Shown here: positions 14,857 to 26,186 of the stretch, one piece after another
How the letters are laid out: each line of letters begins with the position of its first letter
How positions within the stretch are numbered: position 1 is the stretch's first letter
DNA from: Fomes fomentarius
Taxonomy: Eukaryota; Basidiomycota; Agaricomycetes; Polyporales; Polyporaceae
Direction of reading: 5' to 3'
NCBI GenBank assembly: GCA_022606135.1
Contig: JABYQN010000005.1
Span: forward strand, 2,542,001-2,606,000
DNA length: 64,000 nt
Made by a program: the position numbers and the translations under genes
Notes under the pieces: model-generated
What the model was told of the DNA's origin: nothing
Seen by the model: only the letters and a program-made list of their open reading frames with translations
Database searches by the model: none

Positions 14857-15459
14857 GTTGCTGTAAGACGCCCCGAGGCAGAAATCCAAATAGTCAGTGA
14901 TAGACACCGCCGCCAGCTGAGTATGAGATGGAGAGACTAAGGACGGGGGGAGTTTGAGGTGGTAGAGAGGACCGCAACGCACTGACTGCTCAGACTCCCC
15001 AGCGTCTCGGCAACGTCACTGACATATTAGGCGCTTAGCCACAGACGCGTTCAGCGCCCATACCACCACACTGGTCTTCCCACATTGAAACACCTTAGTA
15101 TGTGTGCTGTTTCGTTACTACTCTCGCTAACAAGCGTTCTGGACCTGAATTCTTTCCACGACTAGATGCAGATGGTCAAGCAAATTTGTAATGAGAAGGC
15201 GCTCTTGCTCTGATTGGGCTACGAAGCATAAGATCATGCTGGACGGTTCGTCTCTGTCTCTGGCAGCTCGGGCAGACAATTCAGGCACTTGTTACAAGCA
15301 TCGGACCTCGGGGGATGAGCGGTTACCTATCGTGTGTCATTGTGACCGGCGGGGTCCTGACGCAAGGCTATCGGCGCCCGATACAATCTATAAGTAATCT
15401 GTGAGGGCGGCGGCATGTGCGCATCTCAACTTTCGATCCGTCGTGCACCTTCGTACACT
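14857..15459. promoter_or_regulatory. Divergent region, TM9SF gene (-) / F-box-like gene (+)
   Basis: About 0.6 kb with no recognisable coding sequence. It must hold both promoters. No clear core element stands out. Confidence 0.4.
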
Positions 15460-16565
15460 ATGGATGACCTCCCAGCAGAGCTCATCGCCTATATCTTTAC
15501 CTCTTTCCCTGATGCTGGTATACTGTCCTCTGCCATGCTGACCTGCAGAAAGTGGTACAAACACGGCGCACGCATCCTCCATTCCAAGGTGGTCCTTAAC
15601 CTCAGGCCAGGACTGACGGTCGGCTCACCGGACACGGTCGTCTCCTTCATGAAACGCCTCATATCCCCTACCTTGCCCACTGCCGATTGCATCCACCATC
15701 TGACCATATCCGGCTTCGCATCTCCTGATATTCAGGAGCTGATCCTCGATATTCTCACCCACACGAGAGCCCTTCGGTCGTTGAACGTGTGCTCCTTGCA
15801 ATTACTGCAAGACTCTGACACGCTCATCGCACCCCAGGTATTGCCCTCCACCGAATTCCTTCCGAGCCTTACGGCACTGAACGCGACCTCCGCGACCCTT
15901 TCCGTGTCTCTCGCACACACGCGCCGTCTTCGTGTTATGCGTGTCCACGAGCCGATGGGTGAGGAGCAACTCCGTCACCTTTTTCGCCCCGGTAGTCCGT
16001 TCGCTGGTCAGGTACAGCTCCTCGAACTCGCATTATTCGTCGAAAGCACGGCCAGCGCCATCGCGAGCTTAACGGATCTGGTGTCGGCCCTCGCAGAGGC
16101 GCAATTGGATGGGCTAGCCCTGCAATTCGTGTCGAACCGACCTGGACCGCCAGTGTCGTGGAAGAAGTTTGAGGTATGTCCGCGGTCTGATTCTTCGAAA
16201 AAGGAACTCCAGGCTAACAATCGTGTCATCTCTTCTAGCACACTATCGAAGAGATGGGGAAGGCACTCCAAAGGCTTCCCTGCCTCAGAAGCCTTAGCCT
16301 TGTGCTCCGCCCTGATCCCATAATTCCTGCGAACGCCGATGGGATCGGAGCATCGGAGTCGGGCGAGAAATACAGAGAGAAGGTCACCCAACTGCTCGCG
16401 GAGAAGCTGATACGAGACTATGGTTTGACCCGCCTGGAGCGGATTGAACTGCGGTGGCATGGGTGGATGGTGGAGAACGGGCAGCTGGTTGCACTCCCGC
16501 GAGGGCAGTTGCTGAGACTACCACACCAGTGGTTGTTCGAGAGCGCCCCACCGGGGCGTCTGTGA
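15460..16565 (+). CDS. F-box-like domain protein
   Basis: Two exons, 15460-16173 and 16239-16565, join in frame to about 346 residues. The N-terminus 'LPAELIAYIFTSFPDA' followed by 'LTCRKWYKHGARIL' is an F-box of the mushroom type, which would bind Skp1 in an SCF ubiquitin ligase. The remainder has leucine-rich spacing resembling degenerate leucine-rich repeats, for example 'LPCLRSLSLVLRPD', so it may be the substrate-binding part. I chose the ATG directly before the F-box because G follows it. An in-frame ATG at 15415 would add 15 residues. No substrate can be inferred. Such proteins are numerous in agaricomycetes. Confidence 0.75.
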
Positions 16566-17408
16566 TTACGGTAGGTAGTATGACATATTCCCGTAGCATT
16601 AGGCTAATTCAGGATGAAGCACACACATGTTGGACAACACCCGGGCGATATTGCATGACGTCAGCCTGGAAGAGACTCGGACGCTTGCTAACAACTGACC
16701 TGCTACATCCATATTTTACATACGTGCGTTAGTTTGAAGCTTTGGAGAGAGAGCCAATGATAGCTTGACTATGATGTTCATGAAGACGCCATTGGTGGAG
16801 ATCATGGTTCTCGCTCTTCCTTGCGCCCGAGAGAACAAGGGTATCAGTGTCAGATGAATCTCATAGCATAATTGAGATGCACGGGCGGAGAACTATTAGA
16901 AGCGACAACAGACGGCTTGAATCCGCGCCCGTGGCGAAAGGTGTATATTTGAATGATGATGTCCTCAGACTTATTTGGACTGGGTCGGGCCTTCAGTGTT
17001 GCAAGTGGCAGTGCTCACGGGCATTGCCGGGAAGGAGACGCGCAATACCACATGACTTTCAGGTGCATGTTAATTTCGTTTTGTCTCCTTCTCTCATCTC
17101 GACAAGATTTCCGCACTGCGGCCGCTTGGTGTATCTACGGTCTTGATAAACAATTTGCACATCACAACACGAAGACCAGGACGCTGACCTACGAGTATCA
17201 TCGCTCTCATATAAGCCGGCACTCGATGTTCTCGCCAGAGGCCAGGGCGAAGCAACAAGTTCGGGTACCCCATACATAGGCTTTCCCACCAGCGGTATCG
17301 TCTCTTCCCAATCATCTTTGTCTCGCCGGATCGCAGACGTCCAGAACGCACTTCTACTCACCTTCTCCCGCGTCCGTTGAGTGGCAAACCGGACCCTGAG
17401 CAAGTATC
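16566..17408. other. Intergenic region upstream of the coiled-coil gene
   Basis: About 0.84 kb with only short overlapping frames on both strands that resemble nothing. It includes the F-box 3' flank and the promoter of the next gene. Confidence 0.4.
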
Positions 17409-20400
17409 ATGCCTGGAGCGGTCACAAGTCCCCTCGCCGGCTTCCACTTCACCACCATCGGACAGCCCCCATCTCTCTTAACTCGAATTTCAAGCGCGGA
17501 AGACTGTGACCCACATCGCGCCCCTTCGCCCACCCCCTCGCCTTTGTCATCCCCGAGGATGTCAGCGACCCCCGTCCCCTCCACCTCACGGCTGCTCGCG
17601 GCTCTCGCTCCTCAGGAGGCGACTGCGCAATCTCTCGAGCTACTGCAGGCCAACGCTGGCGCTGCGACCGTCGGCTCAGATTCGCGCGTCAAGGATGCTC
17701 CGCCACACCTTTTCTCGCCACATCAGGGCCAGAACAACTCAATAGAACCGCGTGGAACGCGCGAGCTTCCTTCGCAAGCGCCGTCGAATCTTCTATCACA
17801 GCCCTCTTTGTCAAACACTTTTATCAATACTGCAGTGCGTCCCTCGCTACTGTCAACAAAGGCGAACAGCGCCCCTTCAGGGTCATCCAGCCTAACGGGG
17901 GTATCACCTATACCCTTGAGCACCGCCTTACCGCAGGGCGAAGACGCAATCGAGTCTTTCCGCCAGGCCTTGAAGCGACTTCAGGTAGAAGCAGACACGT
18001 ACGGAGACAGAGAAGAGGAGACGCGACGCGCTACTGCCCGTCAACAAGATCAAGCAGCTCGATGGCATGCCCGCGCTGATGCCGCCCTCGAGAATATGCA
18101 TTCTCTTTTCGCCGCAGCAGAGAAACGCATCCTAGAAGCGGAACAGCGCGCCGCCCAGTTGGCGCACTTCGAAACGGAAGTCGGTGAGCGAGTGGCCGAA
18201 CTTCGGGAAACACACGCTGCTCTCACTCAGGCGAAGGTGGAGAACGCAGAGCTACGTCGAACAGCCGAGGAAGAACGTACCACCGCCGCAGAACGCCGAC
18301 AAACCGACGACCGCCGAACCTCTGAGGTTCTGGCAAAGGCACAAGCGGCGGTCAAACAGGCCGAGAGTCGTGAGCGTGAGCGTCAGATCGCAGAATCTCT
18401 CCTGCGCAAAAAGGGCGAAGATGACCGTGCACGCTGGGACGCTCGCGAGCGTGAGCTTACGGCACAGCTCGAGGAGTTGCGGCGTCAGTTCGCAATTGAT
18501 AAGCAAGCTCTCCAAGCGGAGCTGGAGGAGTACAAACGCATCGCAGAGGAAGAGAAGCAGCGCAGGGTCGAAGAGCTTGTGGAAGAGAAGCGTCGATTGG
18601 AAGAGCGGCTTGCTCTTGCACAGGGACGACCATGCATGGAGCTTCGTAATCCTTCGTCGTCACCATCACCTACTTGTCCCACTTTACCTTCCACCGCTGC
18701 AGCATCAGACGCTACCCAACCTGGCACTGAGCAAAATGCTGCGCATGCGAAGTCGCGTGACAACGAACTTCATCTCTCCGCAGAACCTATCACTTCGCAG
18801 AGCGTCAACGATCAAGCCGCAAGCCGCACTGGAGCTCGAACGAATCTCTTATGGAACTCTGTCGCTGGGTCTCCTTCACAGCAACCCGAACCGTTACTCG
18901 CCGTCAAGGAAGAAGACACAGACGATGTCAAAACAGAGGTGTATTCGCACATCAAGGTTTCCTCTTTGGCACCTAGCCCCGATACCAAACTAGTCAGACG
19001 TGAGCAGTCTCTCGATTACGCCACTCCCCAACCCCAGCCAATCGACGCAACCGGAGCTAGAGCTAGTCATATGTCTAGTTCTGCCATCATGTCGAGCATT
19101 GGCATCTCGGATGTCGCAGCAGCCCGTGCTGTGGGACGTCTTGAGTCGCCAACGATCTCACTCGGCGAACCTTCTCCTGAACCCCCTCTCGTGACCAATA
19201 GATGGCAGGACGCGACTTTAGGTTCGCGAGACAACTTCACGGATCCAGCAGCCGTTCAGCTAGGCTCGGCACTTCCGCCGCCTGTATCCCACCAACCTAC
19301 TGGGGTACTTCATGCTCCGGCCCATCTCGAAAGAGTTGATTCTCAAGGGTCTGGTAGCCATTCTCGCCCAACGACTCCACCTCTCGACAGCGGGCGGCGA
19401 GCCAAACTTATCCACCGACGTGTACTTGATTCCCCGCCCCCTCCTGCATGGCAAACCGCGCCAGGCTCTCGCCCGTCAAACCGTTCTTCACGGTCTCCCC
19501 CACCTATTGGGTATGACCACTGGTCCCCTGCGTCTGATCCGAATCGACCTCCTCGGCAAGATCGCTACACTCCTCCCATACGACACAAACGCACTAGAGA
19601 TGATGATCGTTCCCCGGACCTCCCGGACGCTCGCCGCCCGAGGCTAGCCCCGCCAGCCAATAACTACCGTCCGGCCCTTCCTCCGCTGGACCAACGAATC
19701 TCCGATCACCCCGCAACGTCACCCGAGAGACGGGGGCGCACTCCTGACCGATACCTCCGTCGCTCACCGTCCCCTCATGCCCCACGCGGACGTGATGACT
19801 CCCGATACGACGACGCAAATCGTTCCCAACGGCAAGCGCCCCCACCAGACAACAGGGCGCGTACGCCACCGTACCCTAAAGACTATGCCATGAACGGGTA
19901 CGCTGTGGCAGAGGTACGGACCGCTCTCAACGACACTGAAGCCCACCCTCCCCAGATCGACGCGGGAGCCCCCATCTTCGCCACGCTACCTCAGAGCGGT
20001 GCCTATGCGCCCTCCGCCAGCGTACCCACCCCGAGGATACCTGCCGTTACCAAGAAGGCCGCCGCCGCCACCGCGAATGCCGCTCGAAAGCCGGCTCACA
20101 AGCAACTATCACCCCAATACGGGAACGCAGGGAAGAAGTCGCTAATCGAACGCATGGCTGGTAGTCAGGGTGCAGCGCTTGGAAGTGGAGATGGAGCGAG
20201 TATCGAGGGCAATGCGGGAGCTGACGGACATGTCGGAGGAAAGGCTGGAAACCGTTATCCCCCCGCACCAAAACACCCATCCGCGCGTGCTGCAGCGAAC
20301 AAGAGAGCGAATGGGCACGGCAACGGCAACAGCAATAGCAATGGCATTGGCAATGGCGGACGTGGACATCAAGCACGTGGACAGAATGGCGCTGTGAAGA

Positions 20401-20477
20401 CAAAACCGCTGGTAGACCGACTCCAACCTGGACCTCCTTCGACGCAGGGTCCTTCGCTCGCGGACAGATTATCATGA
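17409..20477 (+). CDS. Large disordered protein with central coiled coil, unknown function
   Basis: A single uninterrupted frame of 1,022 residues, which is unusual in a window where most genes have introns. Residues 1-170 are Ser/Pro/Ala-rich. Residues about 175-405 form a long charged coiled coil rich in Glu, Arg, Gln and Ala. Residues 420-900 are disordered, Ser/Pro-rich, with an Arg/Asp/Pro-rich stretch near 690-850 recalling RNA-associated proteins. A Gly/Asn-rich tract lies near 965-995. The C-terminus holds three similar short motifs, 'SLIERM', 'PLVDRL' and 'SLADRL', the last ending one residue before the stop. An alternative start is the ATG at 17560. I do not recognise a family. A scaffold or RNA-granule role is only a guess from composition. 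Confidence 0.7.
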   Translation: MPGAVTSPLAGFHFTTIGQPPSLLTRISSAEDCDPHRAPSPTPSPLSSPRMSATPVPSTSRLLAALAPQEATAQSLELLQANAGAATVGSDSRVKDAPPHLFSPHQGQNNSIEPRGTRELPSQAPSNLLSQPSLSNTFINTAVRPSLLSTKANSAPSGSSSLTGVSPIPLSTALPQGEDAIESFRQALKRLQVEADTYGDREEETRRATARQQDQAARWHARADAALENMHSLFAAAEKRILEAEQRAAQLAHFETEVGERVAELRETHAALTQAKVENAELRRTAEEERTTAAERRQTDDRRTSEVLAKAQAAVKQAESRERERQIAESLLRKKGEDDRARWDARERELTAQLEELRRQFAIDKQALQAELEEYKRIAEEEKQRRVEELVEEKRRLEERLALAQGRPCMELRNPSSSPSPTCPTLPSTAAASDATQPGTEQNAAHAKSRDNELHLSAEPITSQSVNDQAASRTGARTNLLWNSVAGSPSQQPEPLLAVKEEDTDDVKTEVYSHIKVSSLAPSPDTKLVRREQSLDYATPQPQPIDATGARASHMSSSAIMSSIGISDVAAARAVGRLESPTISLGEPSPEPPLVTNRWQDATLGSRDNFTDPAAVQLGSALPPPVSHQPTGVLHAPAHLERVDSQGSGSHSRPTTPPLDSGRRAKLIHRRVLDSPPPPAWQTAPGSRPSNRSSRSPPPIGYDHWSPASDPNRPPRQDRYTPPIRHKRTRDDDRSPDLPDARRPRLAPPANNYRPALPPLDQRISDHPATSPERRGRTPDRYLRRSPSPHAPRGRDDSRYDDANRSQRQAPPPDNRARTPPYPKDYAMNGYAVAEVRTALNDTEAHPPQIDAGAPIFATLPQSGAYAPSASVPTPRIPAVTKKAAAATANAARKPAHKQLSPQYGNAGKKSLIERMAGSQGAALGSGDGASIEGNAGADGHVGGKAGNRYPPAPKHPSARAAANKRANGHGNGNSNSNGIGNGGRGHQARGQNGAVKTKPLVDRLQPGPPSTQGPSLADRLS

Positions 20478-20794
20478 TAGGTCGAACGGTAAGGCAGAAA
20501 CGAGTATAGTGAAAGATGCAGTTGTAAAACCTGATGCGTATACCCCTTTGTATCAAATATTTTCCCTGCTCTAGTCCTTTTTCTTCAGTGTCTTGTTGTA
20601 TTCAGGGGTTTGTCGTATCTCTGTTCCAACATGTTGTCCATTTCCCTATAGTCAGCGCCGTACATTATGCAAAAATTCCTTTCAGCCTAGAGTAGTTCGT
20701 CGACGCACGAGGGAAAGGAAGGGTAAGGTAGGTATTGGAGCGTAGTGCTACATAGGTATCGCATACATGATACATTCTGATCCTGTGCATGAGC
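20478..20794. other. Convergent intergenic region
   Basis: About 0.3 kb between convergent stop codons. It probably carries both 3' ends. No gene is seen. Confidence 0.45.
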
Positions 20795-22151
20795 TCAACT
20801 GGCACCGCAGATGGTGAGCTCCCTCATCTCTTGCAGGACCCCCTCGACCTGGGAGATGACGTCAGTGACCATACATACTGGCACAAAGGAACGATCCTAC
20901 CTGTGCGTCCAGTTGACCGGCGGCGTAATCGTCTCGAACACTGTCTGCGAAGTACCTACAGCGGTCATGTCAGAACACAATCACAACGAGTGCAATGTAA
21001 TAGAGCTGACCTTTGTACACCGCCCAGCTTCTCGTAGCCCTCTTCTGCGAACTTGCACTGCATCCGGATCATCGCCTCGAAGCTGGGGTCAAAGTACGGG
21101 ATGCGGAGGTCGAGCAATTGTGGTAGTTCCGAGATGAGCTGCTCGTTCAGCATGTCAAACACTTCCTTAGCTTCGTCGTGTTCTTGCTGCGCCTAGCCAT
21201 TGTAGGACCCATCAGACCTTCAAGCGCACGATGGACAAACTGGTCATGCGAGGCTTACTTTCGGGAGCTTCGTCGGGTCTTCGCTGGGCTTGTTGATGAC
21301 CTTGTTCAGCTTACTCCGTGCAGAGTCGTAGTCGAGCAGCTGCACGAGGACCGGTGAGATGGAATGTAAAGAAGGTCAGGGGTGGGGGAGCTAACTTTCT
21401 TATTGCGCTTGTTGATCTGCTCGTTCACCACGGGGAAGATGGCGTTCATCTTGCCGAGCGGCTCCATGACGGTGGTGCGGTAGGGTGCTTCCTGCATGCC
21501 GCAGTTCGTGTTGGGGGTGTTTGCAACGAGGGGGTGTACTGCGCGCACGTACCAGTTCTCGCCCGATGCCAGTATCCAGGTCGTCTATCGCGCGCTTGTA
21601 CGCATGTGCAGCCATTGCGCTCTCCGAAGCCTTGTCCGCCGCGCTGTAGAAGACGTCGATGGTATCTGCGAGACGGCCCTGTGTTGAGGTCATAGCTACG
21701 GCACAACAGTGAGACGATGGTGCTCCACCGTGAATGTCAACGGAGTAGGACGGAGAACGCACCCTTCATAGCGTCCGCATATCCCTTGGCCGCCTTCTGT
21801 AGCACCTGGCACTCCTTCTCGTAGCTAACAGTCACAGGGAGCACCTATGAGATCATCACACAGGGACCTGAACCAGTACCCGATACGCACGTCTTGTACT
21901 TGGCTTCCTCATCTGCAAACTCCCGGTCGACGGTGCGTTCAATCTGGCCGGTCTTCTGCATGAGCTGTGGTGGCAGGCGGATATCGTTTCAGAGTCGAAG
22001 TCCTACACATTACGCTGGCAAGGTGGGACGGAGTTACCGAAGTTCCAGCCCGGGAAATGCCCTTCTTGAAGCTAGTGGTTGAGACATATCACTGTCAGAA
22101 TTGTGTACTCGCTATGACGTGATACGCAGGAACCGACCCTGTCCAACTCAT
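20795..22151 (-). CDS. RVS161: BAR-domain protein Rvs161/Hob3
   Basis: Amphiphysin-like BAR protein that bends membrane and acts in endocytosis, actin patch function and polarity, normally as a dimer with an Rvs167-type partner. The first exon encodes only 'MSWTG' and is joined to 'FKKGISRAGTS' by a small intron, giving the family's invariant N-terminus. Later exons supply 'QKTGQIERTVDREF', 'VTVSYEKECQVLQKAAKGYA', 'EPLGKMNAIFPVVNEQI', 'QLLDLRIPYFDPSFEAM' and the tail 'EMRELTICGAS'. Unlike Rvs167 there is no SH3 domain, as expected for the Rvs161 branch. Introns are many and short. The start ATG at 22151 is fixed by the conserved N-terminus. Confidence 0.95.
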
Positions 22152-23013
22152 GGTGTGTTTGTGTGGCGGAGGTGGGACGAAGGGGGAGTATTGGGAACAG
22201 GCGTTGGTGGTACGGCGTAAAGCAGGTAAGCCCTGCGCGATCGCAGTCAGAAGCCCAGTTGTGATGGGCGCTTGACCGATCCGGCTCCGCATTTCCGGAT
22301 TTGGTAGGTACGCCAAGAAGTCCAACTTCTCCGAGGGGCCTTGCACCTCTCAAAGTCGTTGTCTCGCAGAGACAACGACAGAGATGTGGAACTCTGAGAA
22401 GTGGGGTAAAAGATAGATGATCACGTCCCACACAATCCAATCCAACGCAAACGAGTCTTCATTTATTGCCACAGCATCATCACGGTGGGTTAGTTCCCCG
22501 AACATGTCCCTGCCCCTAGTCAATGAATCTGATATGTCGCGCCACGAGGAACGATCGTCCCTCTTAGTCGCAATGTAGCACGAAGTATCTAATGGGGCGA
22601 TCACCTCCAATGTTCGCAAATGGCTGGGCAGAGACGCGTTCAATGTGTGCATATTTGGACCCCGTGATCAGACTGACGGGCCTGCGGACGTGCGGGACAT
22701 TGTCAGGACAAGGCACTGGGATTTGATGAACTGGCAGTCTTGGTCCACACATATACGTGCTGACGTGCTTGGTGGTGGATTCATGGGTGCAGAGTCGAGC
22801 CTCGGGATGGACACGGATGTGACAATGTCCGTGTCGGCGCGAAATGAATTCCGCCCGCATATGCTTGGTCCTGTGGCGTAGTATAAGATCGTTCTACGCG
22901 ACGGTGTCACAGACGTGAAGTGTGATGACATGACCGGTCAAAGTAACCCCGACGAGAATAATGATGAAACGCATCCATCCCACTGGCAATTGGGGGGGTT
23001 GCTTAATCTGTGA
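22152..23013. other. Intergenic region upstream of RVS161
   Basis: About 0.86 kb between the RVS161 start and the 3' end of the hemerythrin-domain gene on the same strand. Overlapping short frames occur on both strands without family resemblance. It should hold the RVS161 promoter. Confidence 0.4.
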
Positions 23014-23933
23014 TCATATAGCTATTCGATCAACTTCCTCGAGTGTCCAGTATTTCTTCATATTTTCCCCAGACAGATCTTTGACCTGCAAACCGCCGTA
23101 CGATCAGAGTTCAAGGTCGATTGTAGTCGAGGCCCTGGTACCTCAGATCCGGATAGACACACCTCCTGGTCTAAATGGTTGAACAGCACCTCCCGCCAGC
23201 TGTCCAGGCACGCACGCATCTCCTGCGGGTTGTACGTGCTCGGTTCGTCGAGCCACTTGCGCACCTTCTTAGTAAGTTCGTCCACGCCTGAACAAAGCGC
23301 CGCGGCATTCAAAGCCTCTCAACATGAAATGCACGGCAACTACAGGACGGTGGTAAACCTACCGTGATGGATAGCCTCATGTGACTTCAGGTGGACATCA
23401 TCGTCCTGGAACATGGTCATGCGCTTGGCGAGGATTGGGAAGAAATGCCGTTCCTCGATGGTGTGATGAACGGTGAGGCCTAACGGACAAGCAAGCACTT
23501 AGTCAAGTTGAATGTTCTTCGTGATGAGCAAACCTACCCTTGGATAATTGAGTGGCCATCCTGAGGTACATCGGCAGAGACATCCCTCTCTTCGTGTAGG
23601 ACCCATCGGCAAGCTATGGATCGATGATAAAACCGACCACATGTCAGTGCGAAACATCGTGATCGGAACGTATTACGATTCCATCCAATTCCACCGGCGT
23701 ACCTCGTACAGCGCGTCGACTGGAGAGGCGTCGGATCATGAGAGACATGTTCATTTCATCCGATCATGGAACCTAGACTCACATTCGTGTTTGAAATGGT
23801 TGTGGAAGTAAGTCATCGCCTCGGCGAGCTGTACCCACCGTCCTCGCAGTGAGAATTCGCAGCAGGCTTGTCATCCTCGCAACCTGGAAAAGGTACCTAC
23901 TCTATTCCATCGGGCCTCGTCGGAGTACGACAT
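23014..23933 (-). CDS. Hemerythrin (HHE) cation-binding domain protein
   Basis: Small four-helix-bundle protein predicted to bind a di-iron centre; in fungi these are thought to sense or buffer oxygen, nitric oxide or iron. The model starts at 23933 with 'MSYSDEARWNR', joined by a short intron to 'LAEAMTYFHNHFKHE', then 'FDALYE' and 'LADGSYTKRGMSLPMYLRMA'. The ligand-bearing helices follow: 'HHTIEERHFFP' (H...E...H) and 'HLKSHEAIHHGVDEL', then 'FNHLDQEVKDLSGENMKKYW'. It ends 'TLEEVDRIAI'. About six small exons are inferred; borders are consistent in frame where checked. It lies downstream of the SDH assembly factor gene on the same strand. Fungal HHE proteins of this type are mostly uncharacterised. 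Confidence 0.85.
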
Positions 23934-24550
23934 CACGAATTCGAAATGACGGCTATTCGTACGCTTGAAATTCGGAAGTGTTCTAATTGGAAACAGTCGA
24001 GCTGTGAAGGTAGGCGTATGATACCGAAGGTGTCGAAGCATACATACATACAACGTTCTGCCGCGCGGTGATCTCACGGTCAACTACTGCCGAATGTGGT
24101 AGCGGATCTTTAGAGTTAGACGTACCACACACCTCGCTTGTTGAACGTTGGACAATGAACAAGAGTACTCAGGACTTGCACGGTCACGGTGGTGGCTATG
24201 ATCTGTTAAACGCACATAGCAAATGCGCTGACAAAATACGTTCACGGGACCTATATATGGATACCTCCCGCCCCTAGCCTTTTTGATCCAACCCGCACAG
24301 GGCACCCATGACCTTGCTCGTCAGACCGTTCAGGGCAGATGGTGAAACGGAAAACTACCTGGCGTGGTAAGAATGTGTCATGGACAGCCGTTAGTCAACC
24401 GCCGTGACACCTCATGATACTCTCTGAGGTCAGGTGGGTTGGACTTGCGCTGGCGCTTGTGGGAAGTGACGAACATCATGGCATCCAACGTCTATTGTAA
24501 CGGGTGTGTGTATGCATACGTATAGAGCGGCACTTCGAAGACGCTAGAAG
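23934..24550. other. Intergenic region between SDHAF4 and the HHE gene
   Basis: About 0.6 kb. It contains the promoter of the hemerythrin-domain gene and the 3' flank of the SDH assembly factor. No further gene is seen. Confidence 0.4.
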
Positions 24551-24955
24551 TCAGAAGTCGGACACCCTTCCCTTGAAGCTCCAGTCACCATCCCCTTCGC
24601 CCCATCGCCCAACAGGCTCGCGCTTGGGCCCACCCTGTTCTCCCGTGACGGGGTTCACGTCGCCCTGAAATTCGGCTCGCACCGGCGCTCGTGCGTCGGG
24701 ATGCATAGCGATTTCTGCCTCCTCTTGGGCGGCATCCCCCCCATGCGGAATCGAGAGCGGAGCTTGGGCGGCACGAACAAGCTCCTCGAACTCTCTTTGC
24801 TGCTCGCGCGGTAGAGGAGGGGGTGCGGGTCGAACGAGAGAGGGTCCTGATGACATCATCCTGAGCATTAGAGAACGGCGTCCCGGGTTGCGACAGCAGC
24901 GGGATGCATGCAATGGCGCTGAGATCGCAGTGCGGTAGTACATGCTGGCGACCAT
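24551..24955 (-). CDS. SDH8: Succinate dehydrogenase assembly factor 4 (Sdh8/SDHAF4)
   Basis: Mitochondrial matrix chaperone that binds flavinylated SdhA and promotes assembly of complex II. It is a single exon of 134 residues. The first ~35 residues, rich in Arg, Ser and Ala, look like a mitochondrial presequence. The C-terminus is diagnostic: 'NPVTGEQGGPKREPVGRWG' followed by 'DWSFKGRVSDF', the conserved DUF1674 ending, immediately before the stop. The ATG at 24955 is used because the frame upstream has no ATG. An alternative downstream ATG at residue 5 would barely change the protein. It diverges from a zinc-cluster activator gene across about 1.2 kb. Confidence 0.93.
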   Translation of the reverse strand: MVASMYYRTAISAPLHASRCCRNPGRRSLMLRMMSSGPSLVRPAPPPLPREQQREFEELVRAAQAPLSIPHGGDAAQEEAEIAMHPDARAPVRAEFQGDVNPVTGEQGGPKREPVGRWGEGDGDWSFKGRVSDF

Positions 24956-26186
24956 TGAATGGAAAGAAGCTGTCAAGCGGGGATTGTAAGTGAAGACTCA
25001 GCGGTCACACGGCGAGTGCGTGAACACGAACCAGGAACCTTTTGTGTGCGGCGGTTACTCGCTGGTCAGAAGAAAGACCACAAGGGAGAGGTACGATAGA
25101 GTCTGGCGCCTAAGTGAAGGCGAATATGGTGCGGATTTGGGACAGGGTCTGAGCGAGGGCGGTGATTATTAACCTCCCACTGCGTTACAGTTTGTAGTGC
25201 ACGCTAAACAGTATGGGAGGATGACGAGACGAATGCAAAGAGAGGCAAAGCGCTCTTACTACCGACTCACGTGGGCGGAGTTACACCGGCCCGGGCTTGC
25301 GGCTCTCTAGAGCTTGCATAAAGTTTCCCTCGACAATTGACGAACAAGGCCAGAGATGCGAGGTGATGAGCGGATATGGCATGCAATGTCCGACATTGTG
25401 CGACTGTGAGTCTATTCAACCCAATCCAATGTTGACTGTGGGTGCATGTTAACCGCAACGGTTTCGTGCCCACCGGTATGCGCCGCGAGTCTCGGAGTCG
25501 GCCGGATCATGAGACGGAGATGAAGATGCGCTAAGTCCGCGTTCGCTGGAGCCGTCTGGCAGACTCTCCGGCGGCACGTTTTCACTGGGCCATTTCACAT
25601 CTTCGGGACCGCATAAGGGCGCACATATTATGGCGTGTGATGGTGGACGGTCGCGGGAAAGGCTGGAGGACGTAAGTGCGAGTCGAGACCATCGACGAGA
25701 AATCAGAATGCCGAAGAACCAATGCGTTTTTAGCGATTGCGTGCGCCAGCGGTGGGCCGAGCCTGAGTAAGATGTGCCCGAAGGAGTAGGAGGAGCAGGG
25801 CGACCGGCACGACGCGAGCAATGAGCGCACAGCGGCGAGCTCGGACATCCGGCGGCAGGAGAGGCGAAGAGACCGGACAGATCTAGGATCTGAGCTACCA
25901 GGGGAGGTGGAGGACGGGGGCATCCGCGTCCGGATATAGGCAGAATACGAGGAAACGTGGTCGAGGAGGAAAAGGGAATGGATGAGCGAGGAAGGCCACG
26001 TGGGAATCTGGGGGAATTGGTGGAAAGTGAATGGGAAAGTGATTGCGCCTCCGGGTACCAGCGCCCTGGAAGATCCCCTCCGTGAATAAGAACTGCACAT
26101 ATGGCTCTCTCTCCAGCCCGCCATCCGACCCCGCCTCCTGCTGCCCGCCCTTGCGTCTGGCCTCCGTTCGCCGCCTGAGCCCCGCC
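24956..26186. promoter_or_regulatory. Divergent region, SDHAF4 (-) / Zn2Cys6 activator (+)
   Basis: About 1.2 kb without a credible gene; the longer minus-strand frames at 25.6-26.2 kb have arginine/serine-rich content typical of antisense readings. It probably includes a long 5' leader of the transcription-factor gene. No specific operator was recognised. Confidence 0.4.

Noticed and set aside
24956..24976. A longer N-terminus for SDHAF4
   Set aside because: The seven extra codons have no ATG, so the first ATG at 24955 is used.
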